This document shows, piece after piece, positions 1-5,999 of a DNA stretch of 9,449 bases. The notes below the pieces were generated by a model, which was not told the origin of the DNA, did not search any database, and worked only from the letters and a program-made list of their open reading frames with translations. Made by a program: the position numbers and the translations under genes. The stretch covers positions 1 through 9,449 of the forward strand of contig BNUF01000088.1 in assembly GCA_025997155.1 (NCBI GenBank), written 5' to 3'. The stretch's first letter is position 1. Every line of letters begins with the position of its first letter. The DNA comes from Clostridia bacterium. GTDB taxonomy: Bacteria > Bacillota > Clostridia > Lachnospirales > WQUN01.

Positions 1-7
1 GGCGTAA
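1..7 (+). other. possible 3' end of an upstream CDS
   Basis: In the second frame the window opens with GCG TAA, so an upstream gene could end at base 7, leaving about 19 bases before the HU gene. This resembles the short gaps between the other genes here. The first frame is also open until TGA at 28-30, which would overlap the HU start as ATGA. Too little sequence is visible to choose between them. Confidence 0.25.
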
Positions 8-26
8 ATCAAGAAAAGGTGATAGA

Positions 27-401
27 ATGACAGAAACGGAACTGATACAGCGCATATCCGAAAACACCGAGTTTTCGTGCAAGCAGGTCGGCGAGGTCGT
101 TGACTTGTTTTTGGGCGAACTCACATCGATTATGGCGGCGGGCGGCGAAATCACGCTGTTTAAGTTCGGAATTTTCGGAACAAGACACCTCAAAGAAAGG
201 ACGATTAAGGCGAATCCTGTTTCTAAAAAGGCTGTCTTGGTGAAAGAAAGATTTGTGCCGAATTTTCAGGCGGCGACCCCTTTGCGAAAGGCAGTGCGCG
301 AAAGACGGGAAATGCCCGAAAAACCCGTAAAACGGGTAATCGGGGCGAAAGAGGGAGCGGGGAGGAAGACTAAAAAATGGCATACACAGTTGAAACATTG
401 A
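27..401 (+). CDS. HU/IHF-family DNA-binding protein with a basic C-terminal tail
   Basis: This is a 124-residue histone-like protein expected to bind and bend DNA in the cytoplasm as a dimer. Residues 1-92 follow the HU/IHF pattern: an N-terminal helical pair opening MTETELIQRIS, the FKFGIFGTR turn near 46-53, and an arm with N63-P64, where P64 matches the intercalating proline of HU. The domain closes with VPNFQAATPLRKAV (77-90). Family members are usually about 90 residues; here a further 32 residues rich in Lys and Arg are added, a tail that may give extra nucleic-acid contact. The start is supported by AAGGTGAT at 16-23. The last 25 bases overlap the start of the secretion ATPase gene, so the two are probably translationally coupled. 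Family assignment is confident; a role specific to this locus is inference. An IHF-like architectural or regulatory role is possible. Confidence 0.9.
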   Translation: MTETELIQRISENTEFSCKQVGEVVDLFLGELTSIMAAGGEITLFKFGIFGTRHLKERTIKANPVSKKAVLVKERFVPNFQAATPLRKAVRERREMPEKPVKRVIGAKEGAGRKTKKWHTQLKH

Positions 402-1930
402 TACGCAAACGCATAAAAAACGGCGGGAGCGTGATTACGCAAGGCAATGACATCATTGAAACGAGCAAAAAATCGACGCTTACGGACTGCCGGAAATATC
501 TGCACGAGTTCAACGACGAGTTTAGGCATTTAGGGCATCAGGAGAAACAAGAACGCCGAAAAGCCAAGATTTATGAGTACGTTATGAACGTCCGCCCGCT
601 TACGGCGGGGTTTTTGACGGAGGACAAACAGCTTGACACCCAAGCCCTTATGGAGTGGCTGATTAACGAGATTACGGACAGAGGTATCCTGACGACCGCG
701 CTTAACGACCCGACAGTCAACGAAATCCGTATAAACGAACGCGACATTTGGCTTGAGAAGTTGGGGCGGTTCGTGCCGTATACGGACATAAACGGCGACA
801 GAATAAGGTTTGATTCCCCGACACAACAGCAGACGCTGTTTAACAAACTTTTGGGCGATAACGTAAGGCTTTCGGGAACTCATCAACTCGTTAGCGCAAG
901 CACGGACGAGGGCTACCGCGTGGCGGCAATCCACGAAACGGCGATAGGCACGGACCCGCTGCGTCCTTATACGGAGCGTTACGGCTCAATCGTTTTACGC
1001 AAGTTTCAAACGCATAAGTTTGAACTCCCTGAAATTGTGCTGCACGGTACGATAAGCGATTCTATGGCTAAATTCTTCACAATGTTCACAAGGGGCGGTA
1101 TTCCGTGGGTTACAGTCGGTCCCACCGCAAGCGGAAAGACGACTACAAACAACGCGATTCTCATAAAAATGCCGTACAATAAACGGCTCGTGATACTTCA
1201 AAACCCGTCTGAGATTGACGGAAGACAGCGCGATTTGGCGGGAAACGTGATAAACGACGTGGTACATCTTGAAGCGAACGACGTTGACGACGGCAATATG
1301 GACGCCGAAAAGGCGACAATGGAGAATCTCCTCAATCAACTTTTGCGTATCAGCCCGTATATGGTATGCGTCGGCGAACTCCGCACAAACGGCGAGTTTA
1401 AGCGGGGTATGAAAGTCGCGCTTGCGGGGCATCCGCTTAACTGCACATATCACGCGGAGGACGCGAGAATAGCTATATCAAGATACTTGACGGCGTACTT
1501 AGCGGAATCCCCGAACGAACCGCCGCATATCGCCCTTGAATCCTTGACGCAAGCACTTAAAATCATCATTGTACAGCGCATTATGGAGGACGGCACACGC
1601 CGAGTTTTGCAAGTTACGGAGGTGCTTGGCGTTGACCCCGAAAACCCCAACGAACCTATTCTTAAAGATATTTTCAGGTTTGTTCAAGAAGACGAATCAG
1701 ATGTTGACGAAAATGGAAACGTCCTAAAAATATACGGCTCGCATAAGCGCGTCGGGGCAATCTCGCCGTATCTTATCGATAAATTGAAGTTAATGGGCGT
1801 TCCGCGTTCGCAGTATGATTTCTTGACGAAAGAACCCGAGCTTGATAAAAACGGCAGCTACATTGAAAACGAAACATACACGGGCAAAATTGACTTTGAT
1901 TTCGTGAACAAACGATATATCGCGGCGTAA
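377..1930 (+). CDS. CpaF/TadA-type secretion ATPase (VirB11/GspE superfamily)
   Basis: A 517-residue cytoplasmic AAA-like ATPase expected to form a hexamer under the inner membrane and drive pilus assembly or secretion through the GspF-like proteins encoded next. An N-terminal CpaF-like domain contains DPTVNEIRIN (111-120) followed by WLEKLGRF. The Walker A motif is GPTASGKTT at 248-256. Walker B is MVCVGE at 329-334, ending in the expected Glu and followed by R336. The His box GHPLNCTYHA (351-360) is intact. The region that is usually T-I-E-D-x-x-E (Asp box) reads ILQNPSE at 273-279, so the acidic pair is replaced by Q275-N276. The C-terminal part beyond about 430 is longer than a minimal CpaF. 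The start follows GGAGG at 361-365 and lies inside the HU gene. CpaF/TadA is preferred over GspE or PilT because of the N-terminal domain and the paired TadB/TadC-like genes. Confidence 0.9.
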   Translation: MAYTVETLIRKRIKNGGSVITQGNDIIETSKKSTLTDCRKYLHEFNDEFRHLGHQEKQERRKAKIYEYVMNVRPLTAGFLTEDKQLDTQALMEWLINEITDRGILTTALNDPTVNEIRINERDIWLEKLGRFVPYTDINGDRIRFDSPTQQQTLFNKLLGDNVRLSGTHQLVSASTDEGYRVAAIHETAIGTDPLRPYTERYGSIVLRKFQTHKFELPEIVLHGTISDSMAKFFTMFTRGGIPWVTVGPTASGKTTTNNAILIKMPYNKRLVILQNPSEIDGRQRDLAGNVINDVVHLEANDVDDGNMDAEKATMENLLNQLLRISPYMVCVGELRTNGEFKRGMKVALAGHPLNCTYHAEDARIAISRYLTAYLAESPNEPPHIALESLTQALKIIIVQRIMEDGTRRVLQVTEVLGVDPENPNEPILKDIFRFVQEDESDVDENGNVLKIYGSHKRVGAISPYLIDKLKLMGVPRSQYDFLTKEPELDKNGSYIENETYTGKIDFDFVNKRYIAA

Positions 1931-1945
1931 AAATGGGGTGAGAAA

Positions 1946-2968
1946 ATGATAACCCGTGACAGCGCATACGGCGTTTATGAGAACGTCGCGCATAATATCA
2001 GCACGGCGGTGGTCGTTTCCACTTGCCTGCTGATAATTTTGGCTTTTGTATTTTGCTTCAACGCCCTAAACCGTTCAATCCTCGACGATTTGCTGAGGAT
2101 TTTTTCATTTTTGGGGAAACTTGCGGGGCGGGCGATAAACAACCGCGAAATCCACTACCACCGAAGCCTTGAGATAGGCAAGCTCCACTCGCGAATGAAG
2201 CGCGTACACCTTTACAGACTGCTGAACGACCTTGTAATCGACTTGGGGCTTAGGCGCAAAGGGGCTACGCCCTATTCGTTCGTGTTTATGGCGGCGGCGG
2301 GGACGCTCGTTGTAAGTATCGTCGCGTCTAAGATAATTTTTAACAACATCACTTTCGGGCTTGCGTTTTCGCCGCTTACACTTTCGTTTGTGATAGCGTC
2401 TTTCTACACGCGGGCTAACGTCAAGCACGATTTGCGTATTGAGGCGGTGCTTGAAAGCGAAAACATAATCTCTAACTCACTCTCCGCGAAAGGCGGCATA
2501 AAATCGGCGGTCAAGAAGAATTTAGAAGTGTTTCCCGAAATCGTGAAAGAAGATTTTCTTGACTTCGTTGACAACATCGACAACAAAAATTACAGCATAC
2601 AAGAGGCGTTAAAAGAACTTTCCCTAGCCCTCGGCGGGGTTTCGGAGGAGTTTATCGACAAGTGCCTTGTGTTTGAGGAAAAAGAAACAAAGGGTATGGC
2701 TGATATGTTTCAGGATATTGTTAAGACGAACACCGAAAAAATGATACTTCGGGCGGAGGCGAAACGGCAGTTTGAAAATGTTCGTATGCAGATTGTGATT
2801 ATAAACTTCGCCGTCATTTTGTTTTTGATATTTTTTATGGTTTCAAGTTCGAATGTAAGGCAGTTTTTTCTTCATACGGCTTGGGGGCAATGGTGTCTTG
2901 CATTTGATATTTTTGTGTCAATGGGTATCTTTGTTTATCTGACTTATCTGCGGGCGCGTGAGATTTAG
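1946..2968 (+). CDS. TadB-like membrane platform protein (GspF/T2SSF superfamily)
   Basis: A 340-residue polytopic membrane protein. Hydrophobic segments lie at about 20-39, 110-130, 135-153, 283-300 and 317-335. Between the third and fourth is a helical cytoplasmic domain (about 165-280) with the GspF-type pattern: a run beginning EAVLESENIISNSLSAKGGI, then the alternating helices around SIQEALKELS and a conserved-looking EEKETKGMADMF stretch. Family knowledge: TadB and TadC form the inner-membrane platform that couples the ATPase to pilin assembly. Its position 15 bases after the ATPase gene, and directly before a second protein of the same type, supports the TadB assignment. The start follows GGGGTGA at 1934-1940. 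The first hydrophobic segment plus linker (20-105) is a large N-terminal region, as expected for TadB rather than classic GspF. Function is inferred from fold and context; sequence identity to known TadB appears low. Confidence 0.75.
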   Translation: MITRDSAYGVYENVAHNISTAVVVSTCLLIILAFVFCFNALNRSILDDLLRIFSFLGKLAGRAINNREIHYHRSLEIGKLHSRMKRVHLYRLLNDLVIDLGLRRKGATPYSFVFMAAAGTLVVSIVASKIIFNNITFGLAFSPLTLSFVIASFYTRANVKHDLRIEAVLESENIISNSLSAKGGIKSAVKKNLEVFPEIVKEDFLDFVDNIDNKNYSIQEALKELSLALGGVSEEFIDKCLVFEEKETKGMADMFQDIVKTNTEKMILRAEAKRQFENVRMQIVIINFAVILFLIFFMVSSSNVRQFFLHTAWGQWCLAFDIFVSMGIFVYLTYLRAREI

Positions 2969-2985
2969 GGGGGTGAATTTTATTT

Positions 2986-4023
2986 ATGAAGTGGATTTCA
3001 ACTTTGTTCAAGCCCGAAAGCAACCCGTATCCTCAAATGGATACTTGGCTTATGCGGCAGTTTGCCGCGATTGGGTGGCTTAAATTTGCCGTTTGTATTT
3101 TACTGGTTGCCGCCTGCGTTTTTATCGTTTTGGGTATCCTTAAAATCCGTTCACCCCGCACGGCAAAGGGGCTTAGCCGTTCAATCAAAGATGTTTTTTC
3201 GGAACGGGCTAACGACAAGCAAATCGCCTCGGCGAACCGTTTCATATGGAAGATTACTAAGTTCGTAAACAACTCTGTATTCGCGCTTCCCGACTATAAG
3301 CGGACTTATATCAATTATCGCCTGCACCGCCTAAGAGTGACGTTTCGCGGCAACCCCCGCCGAATAAACGCCGACGAGTGGAACGCCGCCATACAGTTAC
3401 GCCGTTTAGCGGCGATTTTGCTCTCGGTTTTGCTTATGTTCGCCGTCGGGTTTTGGTTAGGACTCGGCGTCGCCGTTATAAGCGTGATACTGCTTGGAAG
3501 CGTCCCGCTTATGTATCTGCAATATAAGTTGGAAAAATTAAACGACGAACTCCGCGACAGTTTCCCCGATTTTTATTTTATGATTCATTACGGACTTCTC
3601 GCGAAAGGCTCAACGCCTCTTATACACTCAATCCGCGCTTATTTAAGAACAACTCCGCCGCCCGAAATGACGCGGTTTTTGGACTCCTGCGCGGGGTATA
3701 TAGGCGATGAAAACGGCGAAACAGAGGAATCAATGCTCAAAATTGCCGCCGACTACCGCGACGTTCCCGAAGTGCTTGAATTTACGCGTCTCGTGTCACA
3801 ACTCCACGCGGGGGCTAACATCACAGAGGGGCTGTTGGGATTTCACACGCAGCTCACGGAACGGAGGCGGCAAGTTATCCGCAAAAACACGGAAAGGCTG
3901 ATTCGCAAGGCTAACATATCATCTTATTTCATAATGCTCGTATTGGTTCAGGTTGTGGGGCTTTGCATTTGGTTTATGTTTATCCCGAATTTATCAGGCG
4001 CTCGCGGAACATTCGGGATTTAA
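2986..4023 (+). CDS. TadC-like membrane platform protein (GspF/T2SSF superfamily)
   Basis: A 345-residue membrane protein, the second of the GspF-like pair. Hydrophobic segments are at about 31-52, 140-160, 161-178 and 311-332. The cytoplasmic domain between the third and fourth shows the typical T2SSF start (ELRDSFPDFYFMIHYGLLAKG, about 188-208, followed by a TPLIHSIRAY helix), then a second helical part with EVLEFTRLVSQLHAG and the basic TERRRQVIRKNTERLIRKAN run just before the last membrane helix. This layout is known for TadC and TadB, which pair in the inner membrane. Seventeen bases separate it from the preceding gene; the ribosome site is GGGGGTGA near 2969-2976. It is the last gene before the duplicated leader region. 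TadB and TadC labels are assigned by gene order and could be swapped. Confidence 0.75.
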   Translation: MKWISTLFKPESNPYPQMDTWLMRQFAAIGWLKFAVCILLVAACVFIVLGILKIRSPRTAKGLSRSIKDVFSERANDKQIASANRFIWKITKFVNNSVFALPDYKRTYINYRLHRLRVTFRGNPRRINADEWNAAIQLRRLAAILLSVLLMFAVGFWLGLGVAVISVILLGSVPLMYLQYKLEKLNDELRDSFPDFYFMIHYGLLAKGSTPLIHSIRAYLRTTPPPEMTRFLDSCAGYIGDENGETEESMLKIAADYRDVPEVLEFTRLVSQLHAGANITEGLLGFHTQLTERRRQVIRKNTERLIRKANISSYFIMLVLVQVVGLCIWFMFIPNLSGARGTFGI

Positions 4024-4030
4024 TATAAAT

Positions 4031-4147
4031 GGGGACGTTCGGGCTTGCAGTTCGTTCCCCTGAAAATCTTGGCGGCAAAAGGAGGTGTAGGGCGGGAATG
4101 TTCGAGCCGCAGTTCATTCTCCTAAAATTTTGGCGGTAAAAGAGGTG
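4031..4147 (+). repeat. tandem duplicated leader with two hairpins upstream of the pilin-like gene
   Basis: Two imperfect copies of about 55 bases lie side by side: copy 1 at 4031-4087 and copy 2 at 4093-4147. Each has a stem, the loop-side blocks GTTCG and GCAGTTC, then an AAAAT-C/T-TTGGCGG block, and ends in a Shine-Dalgarno-like G/AGAGGTG. In copy 1, 4031-4037 pairs with 4053-4060 with one bulged T. In copy 2, 4094-4100 pairs with 4115-4121 with one G-U pair. The pair C4036-G4054 in copy 1 is replaced by T4099-A4116 in copy 2, a compensatory change, and a G-C pair becomes G-U. Only the second copy's ribosome site serves the gene at 4153. This could be a structured mRNA leader, or a remnant of a duplicated gene start. 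Confidence 0.7.
4098..4139 (+). CDS. possible 13-residue leader peptide
   Basis: A very short reading frame, MFEPQFILLKFWR, starts 10 bases after a perfect GGAGGTG (4081-4087) and stops at TAA 4137-4139, just before the AGAGGTG that serves the gene at 4153. Translating ribosomes would cross the whole second hairpin of the leader. Copy 1 of the repeat has ACG instead of ATG at the equivalent place and does not encode the same peptide, which argues against a conserved peptide. It may be only a by-product of the repeat. Confidence 0.2.
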   Translation: MFEPQFILLKFWR

Positions 4148-4152
4148 ATATT

Positions 4153-4422
4153 ATGGTAAAACCTTCGGTAATTATTGCGATTCTTGGAGGCGCCGTGGCG
4201 GTCGCGCTTCTTGTAATTTTCCTCATAAACGTCGTCGTTCCCGCTATACAGCACGCGGGAACAGGCGCGACGGAGGGTCTCGTGAAAAGCGCCACAGGGG
4301 TTCAAATAGACCTGAACAACGATGGAACAGTCAGTGGTTACGGCGATGTTCAATCGGGCGGGATAGACGCCGCTTCGGGAAAATCCGGCTACAACGGCGG
4401 AGCGGTTGAGGGCATCGAGTAA
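4153..4422 (+). CDS. small pilin-like single-pass membrane peptide
   Basis: An 89-residue protein with one N-terminal hydrophobic segment (about 6-30) preceded only by MVKPS, then a short polar, Gly- and Ser-rich tail ending in acidic residues. Size, N-terminal hydrophobic helix and position right after the ATPase and platform genes fit a Flp-type pilin or minor pilin. There is, however, no clear leader with a G-to-hydrophobic peptidase site followed by E at +5, so the assignment is tentative. Residues 53-65 read DLNNDGTVSGYGD, close to the start of an EF-hand or dockerin-type calcium loop (D-x-N-x-D-G-x-V) but one residue out at the far end. The ribosome site is AGAGGTG at 4141-4147. The gene is preceded by the duplicated leader and followed by a terminator hairpin, which would allow it to be made in excess over downstream genes. 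I do not recognise a named family. Confidence 0.65.
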   Translation: MVKPSVIIAILGGAVAVALLVIFLINVVVPAIQHAGTGATEGLVKSATGVQIDLNNDGTVSGYGDVQSGGIDAASGKSGYNGGAVEGIE

Positions 4423-4457
4423 CAACAGCTCTTGAACAAACACAACACATTTAACGC

Positions 4458-4500
4458 AAAGAACAGGGGCGCAAAACGCCCCTTGTTTCTTTGAATTTTT
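4458..4500 (+). terminator. intrinsic terminator inside the gene cluster
   Basis: A GC-rich stem GGGGCG (4466-4471) pairs with CGCCCC (4477-4482) around the loop CAAAA. It is extended by AAAGAA-type bases on the left pairing, with small bulges, to TTTCTTT on the right, and is followed by GAATTTTTG. It lies 36 bases past the stop of the pilin-like gene and only 20 bases before the next start, with no good promoter between. It probably acts as a partial terminator that lowers expression of the following genes. Confidence 0.8.
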
Positions 4501-4509
4501 GAAAAAAAG
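4495..4509 (+). repeat. 15-base direct repeat, copy 1
   Basis: ATTTTTGAAAAAAAG here is repeated exactly at 6455-6469. Both copies stand immediately before the ribosome site of a gene for an N-terminally anchored membrane protein, and weaker likeness continues for about ten more bases (GGGGGCTT against AGAGGTCTT). The repeat is A/T-run rich, so chance or shared leader function must be weighed against duplication. Confidence 0.6.
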
Positions 4510-4520
4510 GGGGGCTTTAT

Positions 4521-5057
4521 ATGTTCGGAAACAATTTAGCGGCGGCAGTAATTAAAGGGTTCGGCAAGGTTATCTGGTGCAGTATGCTCGTGATATTTTT
4601 TATAAACGCGGTGACGTTCGCGCTATGCTATATGCGGGTTTACGCCGTCCAAAACGAGGCGATGTTCGTAACTATCGAAAACAACTACATACCGCCCGAT
4701 GAGCATATCCTGCTTGAACAGCAGATGAACGACCTCACGATTAGCGGCGGCAATGTGCTTCATAATATGAGATTCACGGACGGCACTAACTTTACGCGGG
4801 TGCAGTACGGCGCGGACACGGTTGTGGGAGTTCGGGCGGAGTTTGTGCCGCTTCTTATATTTCTCGCCCCGACGGAACTTACCGCCGAGGGGACTGGGGT
4901 TGCGGGCATCGACAGAGCGGGCGCTAATACGGCGACGATTCTCAGCGACAGCGAAATCGAAGTGAAACGCGAACAAAAACGGGCGCGGCTGACAATTCCC
5001 ATAAACATAGAACGCAATGTAATCGGGCTTAAATACTATCCCGACCTTGAAAATTAA
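4521..5057 (+). CDS. single-pass membrane protein, possible TadE-like pseudopilin
   Basis: A 178-residue protein with a hydrophobic segment at about 17-37 preceded by a short basic end (K12, K16), and an extracytoplasmic domain of about 140 residues. The amphipathic stretch just after the membrane helix (YMRVYAVQNEAMFVTIENN) and the mixed strand-like C-terminus (for example EIEVKREQKRARLTIPINIE) resemble the general layout of TadE/TadG or DUF4320-like accessory pilus proteins found near Tad genes in Clostridia. That resemblance is in architecture only; I cannot name a family from the sequence. A second hydrophobic patch (VPLLIFLAP, 109-117) is too short to be a sure membrane helix. The start follows GGGGGG at 4509-4514. 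The gene lies just after the terminator and before the cargo promoter, so its own transcription depends on read-through. Confidence 0.6.
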   Translation: MFGNNLAAAVIKGFGKVIWCSMLVIFFINAVTFALCYMRVYAVQNEAMFVTIENNYIPPDEHILLEQQMNDLTISGGNVLHNMRFTDGTNFTRVQYGADTVVGVRAEFVPLLIFLAPTELTAEGTGVAGIDRAGANTATILSDSEIEVKREQKRARLTIPINIERNVIGLKYYPDLEN

Positions 5058-5091
5058 AATAGAAATTCCATAGATATTTAAGTACAGAAAC

Positions 5092-5120
5092 TTGACAAAC
5101 TTATCGTGTTTTGCTATGCT
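5092..5120 (+). promoter_or_regulatory. sigma-A type promoter with extended -10
   Basis: A perfect -35 TTGACA (5092-5097) is separated by 17 bases from TATGCT (5115-5120), which matches four of six -10 consensus bases. TGC directly before it supplies an extended -10 (TGn). The upstream 5058-5091 stretch is very A+T rich. The expected transcript start is about 5126-5128, so the 5' leader of the gene at 5145 would be under 20 bases. This is the best promoter in the window. Confidence 0.8.
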
Positions 5121-5125
5121 GGTTC

Positions 5126-5130
5126 GGAGG
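5126..5130 (+). promoter_or_regulatory. ribosome binding site deciding the 5145 start
   Basis: GGAGG at 5126-5130, followed by GAGTG, lies 14 bases before ATG 5145. It is too close (2 bases) to the in-frame GTG at 5133. The in-frame ATG at 5106 lies within the promoter spacer upstream of the expected transcript start, so 5145 is the likely start. The long gap, and the transcript start falling at the edge of this site, make it an unusual initiation region. Confidence 0.6.
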
Positions 5131-5144
5131 GAGTGATATTTAAT

Positions 5145-5939
5145 ATGGATTTTGAAAATGACTGTACGGAACTCGACAATGCCGCAAAATTAAGAAAGAT
5201 ACTTGATTTTGCTTGGTGTGTTGGCTGGGGAGACCAAAGTAAAGATGCGAACGGACTGTACCCCATTCACAACCTTATTCGGATTTTCGCGGATAAAATT
5301 TCATACGAACGGTTTACGCGTACTATTTACGCTGAAACGCTAAAACCCACCGATATAGAAGAGTTTTGCGGACACAGACTGTTCACAGCAAACAGAAATG
5401 CGTTTTATAGTATAACAGACATTAGGCGAGGTTCATTGTCCGACCCGCAACTATCTTCATACTGGCTCAAAGAACACATAATTATTGCGGATATGAAACT
5501 TAACTTGAACGCTATTCCTCTTTTGTGCAACTCGTGGAGTGTAGAAAAACTTGAAAATAGTTTCAAAAAAGTCGGAACGGCAAAAAATACTTGGAAAGAA
5601 AATTGTAATACGCACGAAGTTATGGTTCTTCTTCCGTTTGGACTAACTATACCTACGAACGATGGGCGTCACTCAATAGAAACTGGCAGGGTCAAAGGTT
5701 GTGGAGAACTCACGATAACAAGCGAGCCAACTGCTAATGTAAATGCTCATAATAAAGTCATAGACCTGTCATTCTTGTACGATAAAATAGAGTTTGACGG
5801 GCAAAACTATGTTTCACGCATCGGGAAGCCCGAAAAGTGCCTTGCGGCGAGTTTTGAGTTTGGCGTTATATTTGAAATTGGACGAATACTTTATGAAAAT
5901 GACGTTGATTTTTTAGGTGTAAAGTGTGGCGGAAAATAA
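5145..5939 (+). CDS. uncharacterised soluble protein, DUF6710-like pattern
   Basis: A 264-residue protein without signal peptide or membrane segment. The C-terminal half carries PFGLTIPTNDGRHSIETG (164-181), then a G-x-G turn, an SFLYDKIEFDGQNY stretch and FEFGVIFEIGR (about 237-247). From memory this H-S-I-x-x-G plus F-E-x-G-x-I-F-E-I-G-R arrangement resembles the uncharacterised DUF6710 family; an HMM search would settle it. No catalytic motif can be named. The gene has its own promoter (5092-5120) and terminator (5955-5985). It is visibly more A+T rich than its neighbours: 24 of 60 bases are G or C at 5161-5220, against 30 of 60 at 9001-9060. It has no likeness to Tad components. It therefore looks like an acquired cargo gene inserted among the membrane genes. 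A defence or other accessory role is possible but nothing in the sequence proves it. Confidence 0.7.
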   Translation: MDFENDCTELDNAAKLRKILDFAWCVGWGDQSKDANGLYPIHNLIRIFADKISYERFTRTIYAETLKPTDIEEFCGHRLFTANRNAFYSITDIRRGSLSDPQLSSYWLKEHIIIADMKLNLNAIPLLCNSWSVEKLENSFKKVGTAKNTWKENCNTHEVMVLLPFGLTIPTNDGRHSIETGRVKGCGELTITSEPTANVNAHNKVIDLSFLYDKIEFDGQNYVSRIGKPEKCLAASFEFGVIFEIGRILYENDVDFLGVKCGGK

Positions 5940-5954
5940 GAGGAGAACAAGAGT

Positions 5955-5985
5955 AAAGGGCGTGATTACCACGTCCTTTTATTAT
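5955..5985 (+). terminator. intrinsic terminator after the cargo gene
   Basis: AAAGGGCGTG (5955-5964) pairs with CACGTCCTTT (5970-5979) over ten positions with a single G-U pair around the loop ATTAC, and is followed by T-rich TATTAT. It begins 16 bases after the stop codon at 5939. It closes the transcription unit opened by the promoter at 5092. The ribosome site of the next gene begins only a few bases beyond it. Confidence 0.8.
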
Positions 5986-5999
5986 GGAGGGGTAAATTT

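Noticed and set aside
9..398. Minus-strand frame of 129 codons opposite the HU gene
   Set aside because: Lies wholly opposite a gene with clear family motifs, has no ribosome site, and its product has the irregular Phe/Arg-rich look of an antisense frame.
995..1453. Minus-strand frame of 152 codons inside the secretion ATPase gene
   Set aside because: Opposite the Walker A and B region of a confident ATPase; no supporting initiation site.
3062..3268. Plus-strand 68-codon frame inside the TadC-like gene
   Set aside because: Wholly inside a confident gene in another frame; no independent ribosome site.
4029..4139. Plus-strand 36-codon frame across the duplicated leader
   Set aside because: The start at 4029 has no Shine-Dalgarno site; the repeat and its hairpins explain the sequence better.
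4432..4466. TTGAAC as a -35 box for the 4521 gene
   Set aside because: No acceptable -10 at 16-18 bases, and any transcript would run straight into the terminator hairpin.
5047..5076. Second promoter (TTGAAA with TAGATA) before the cargo gene
   Set aside because: Spacing 18 and only three of six -10 matches; the TTGACA/TATGCT pair just downstream is much better.
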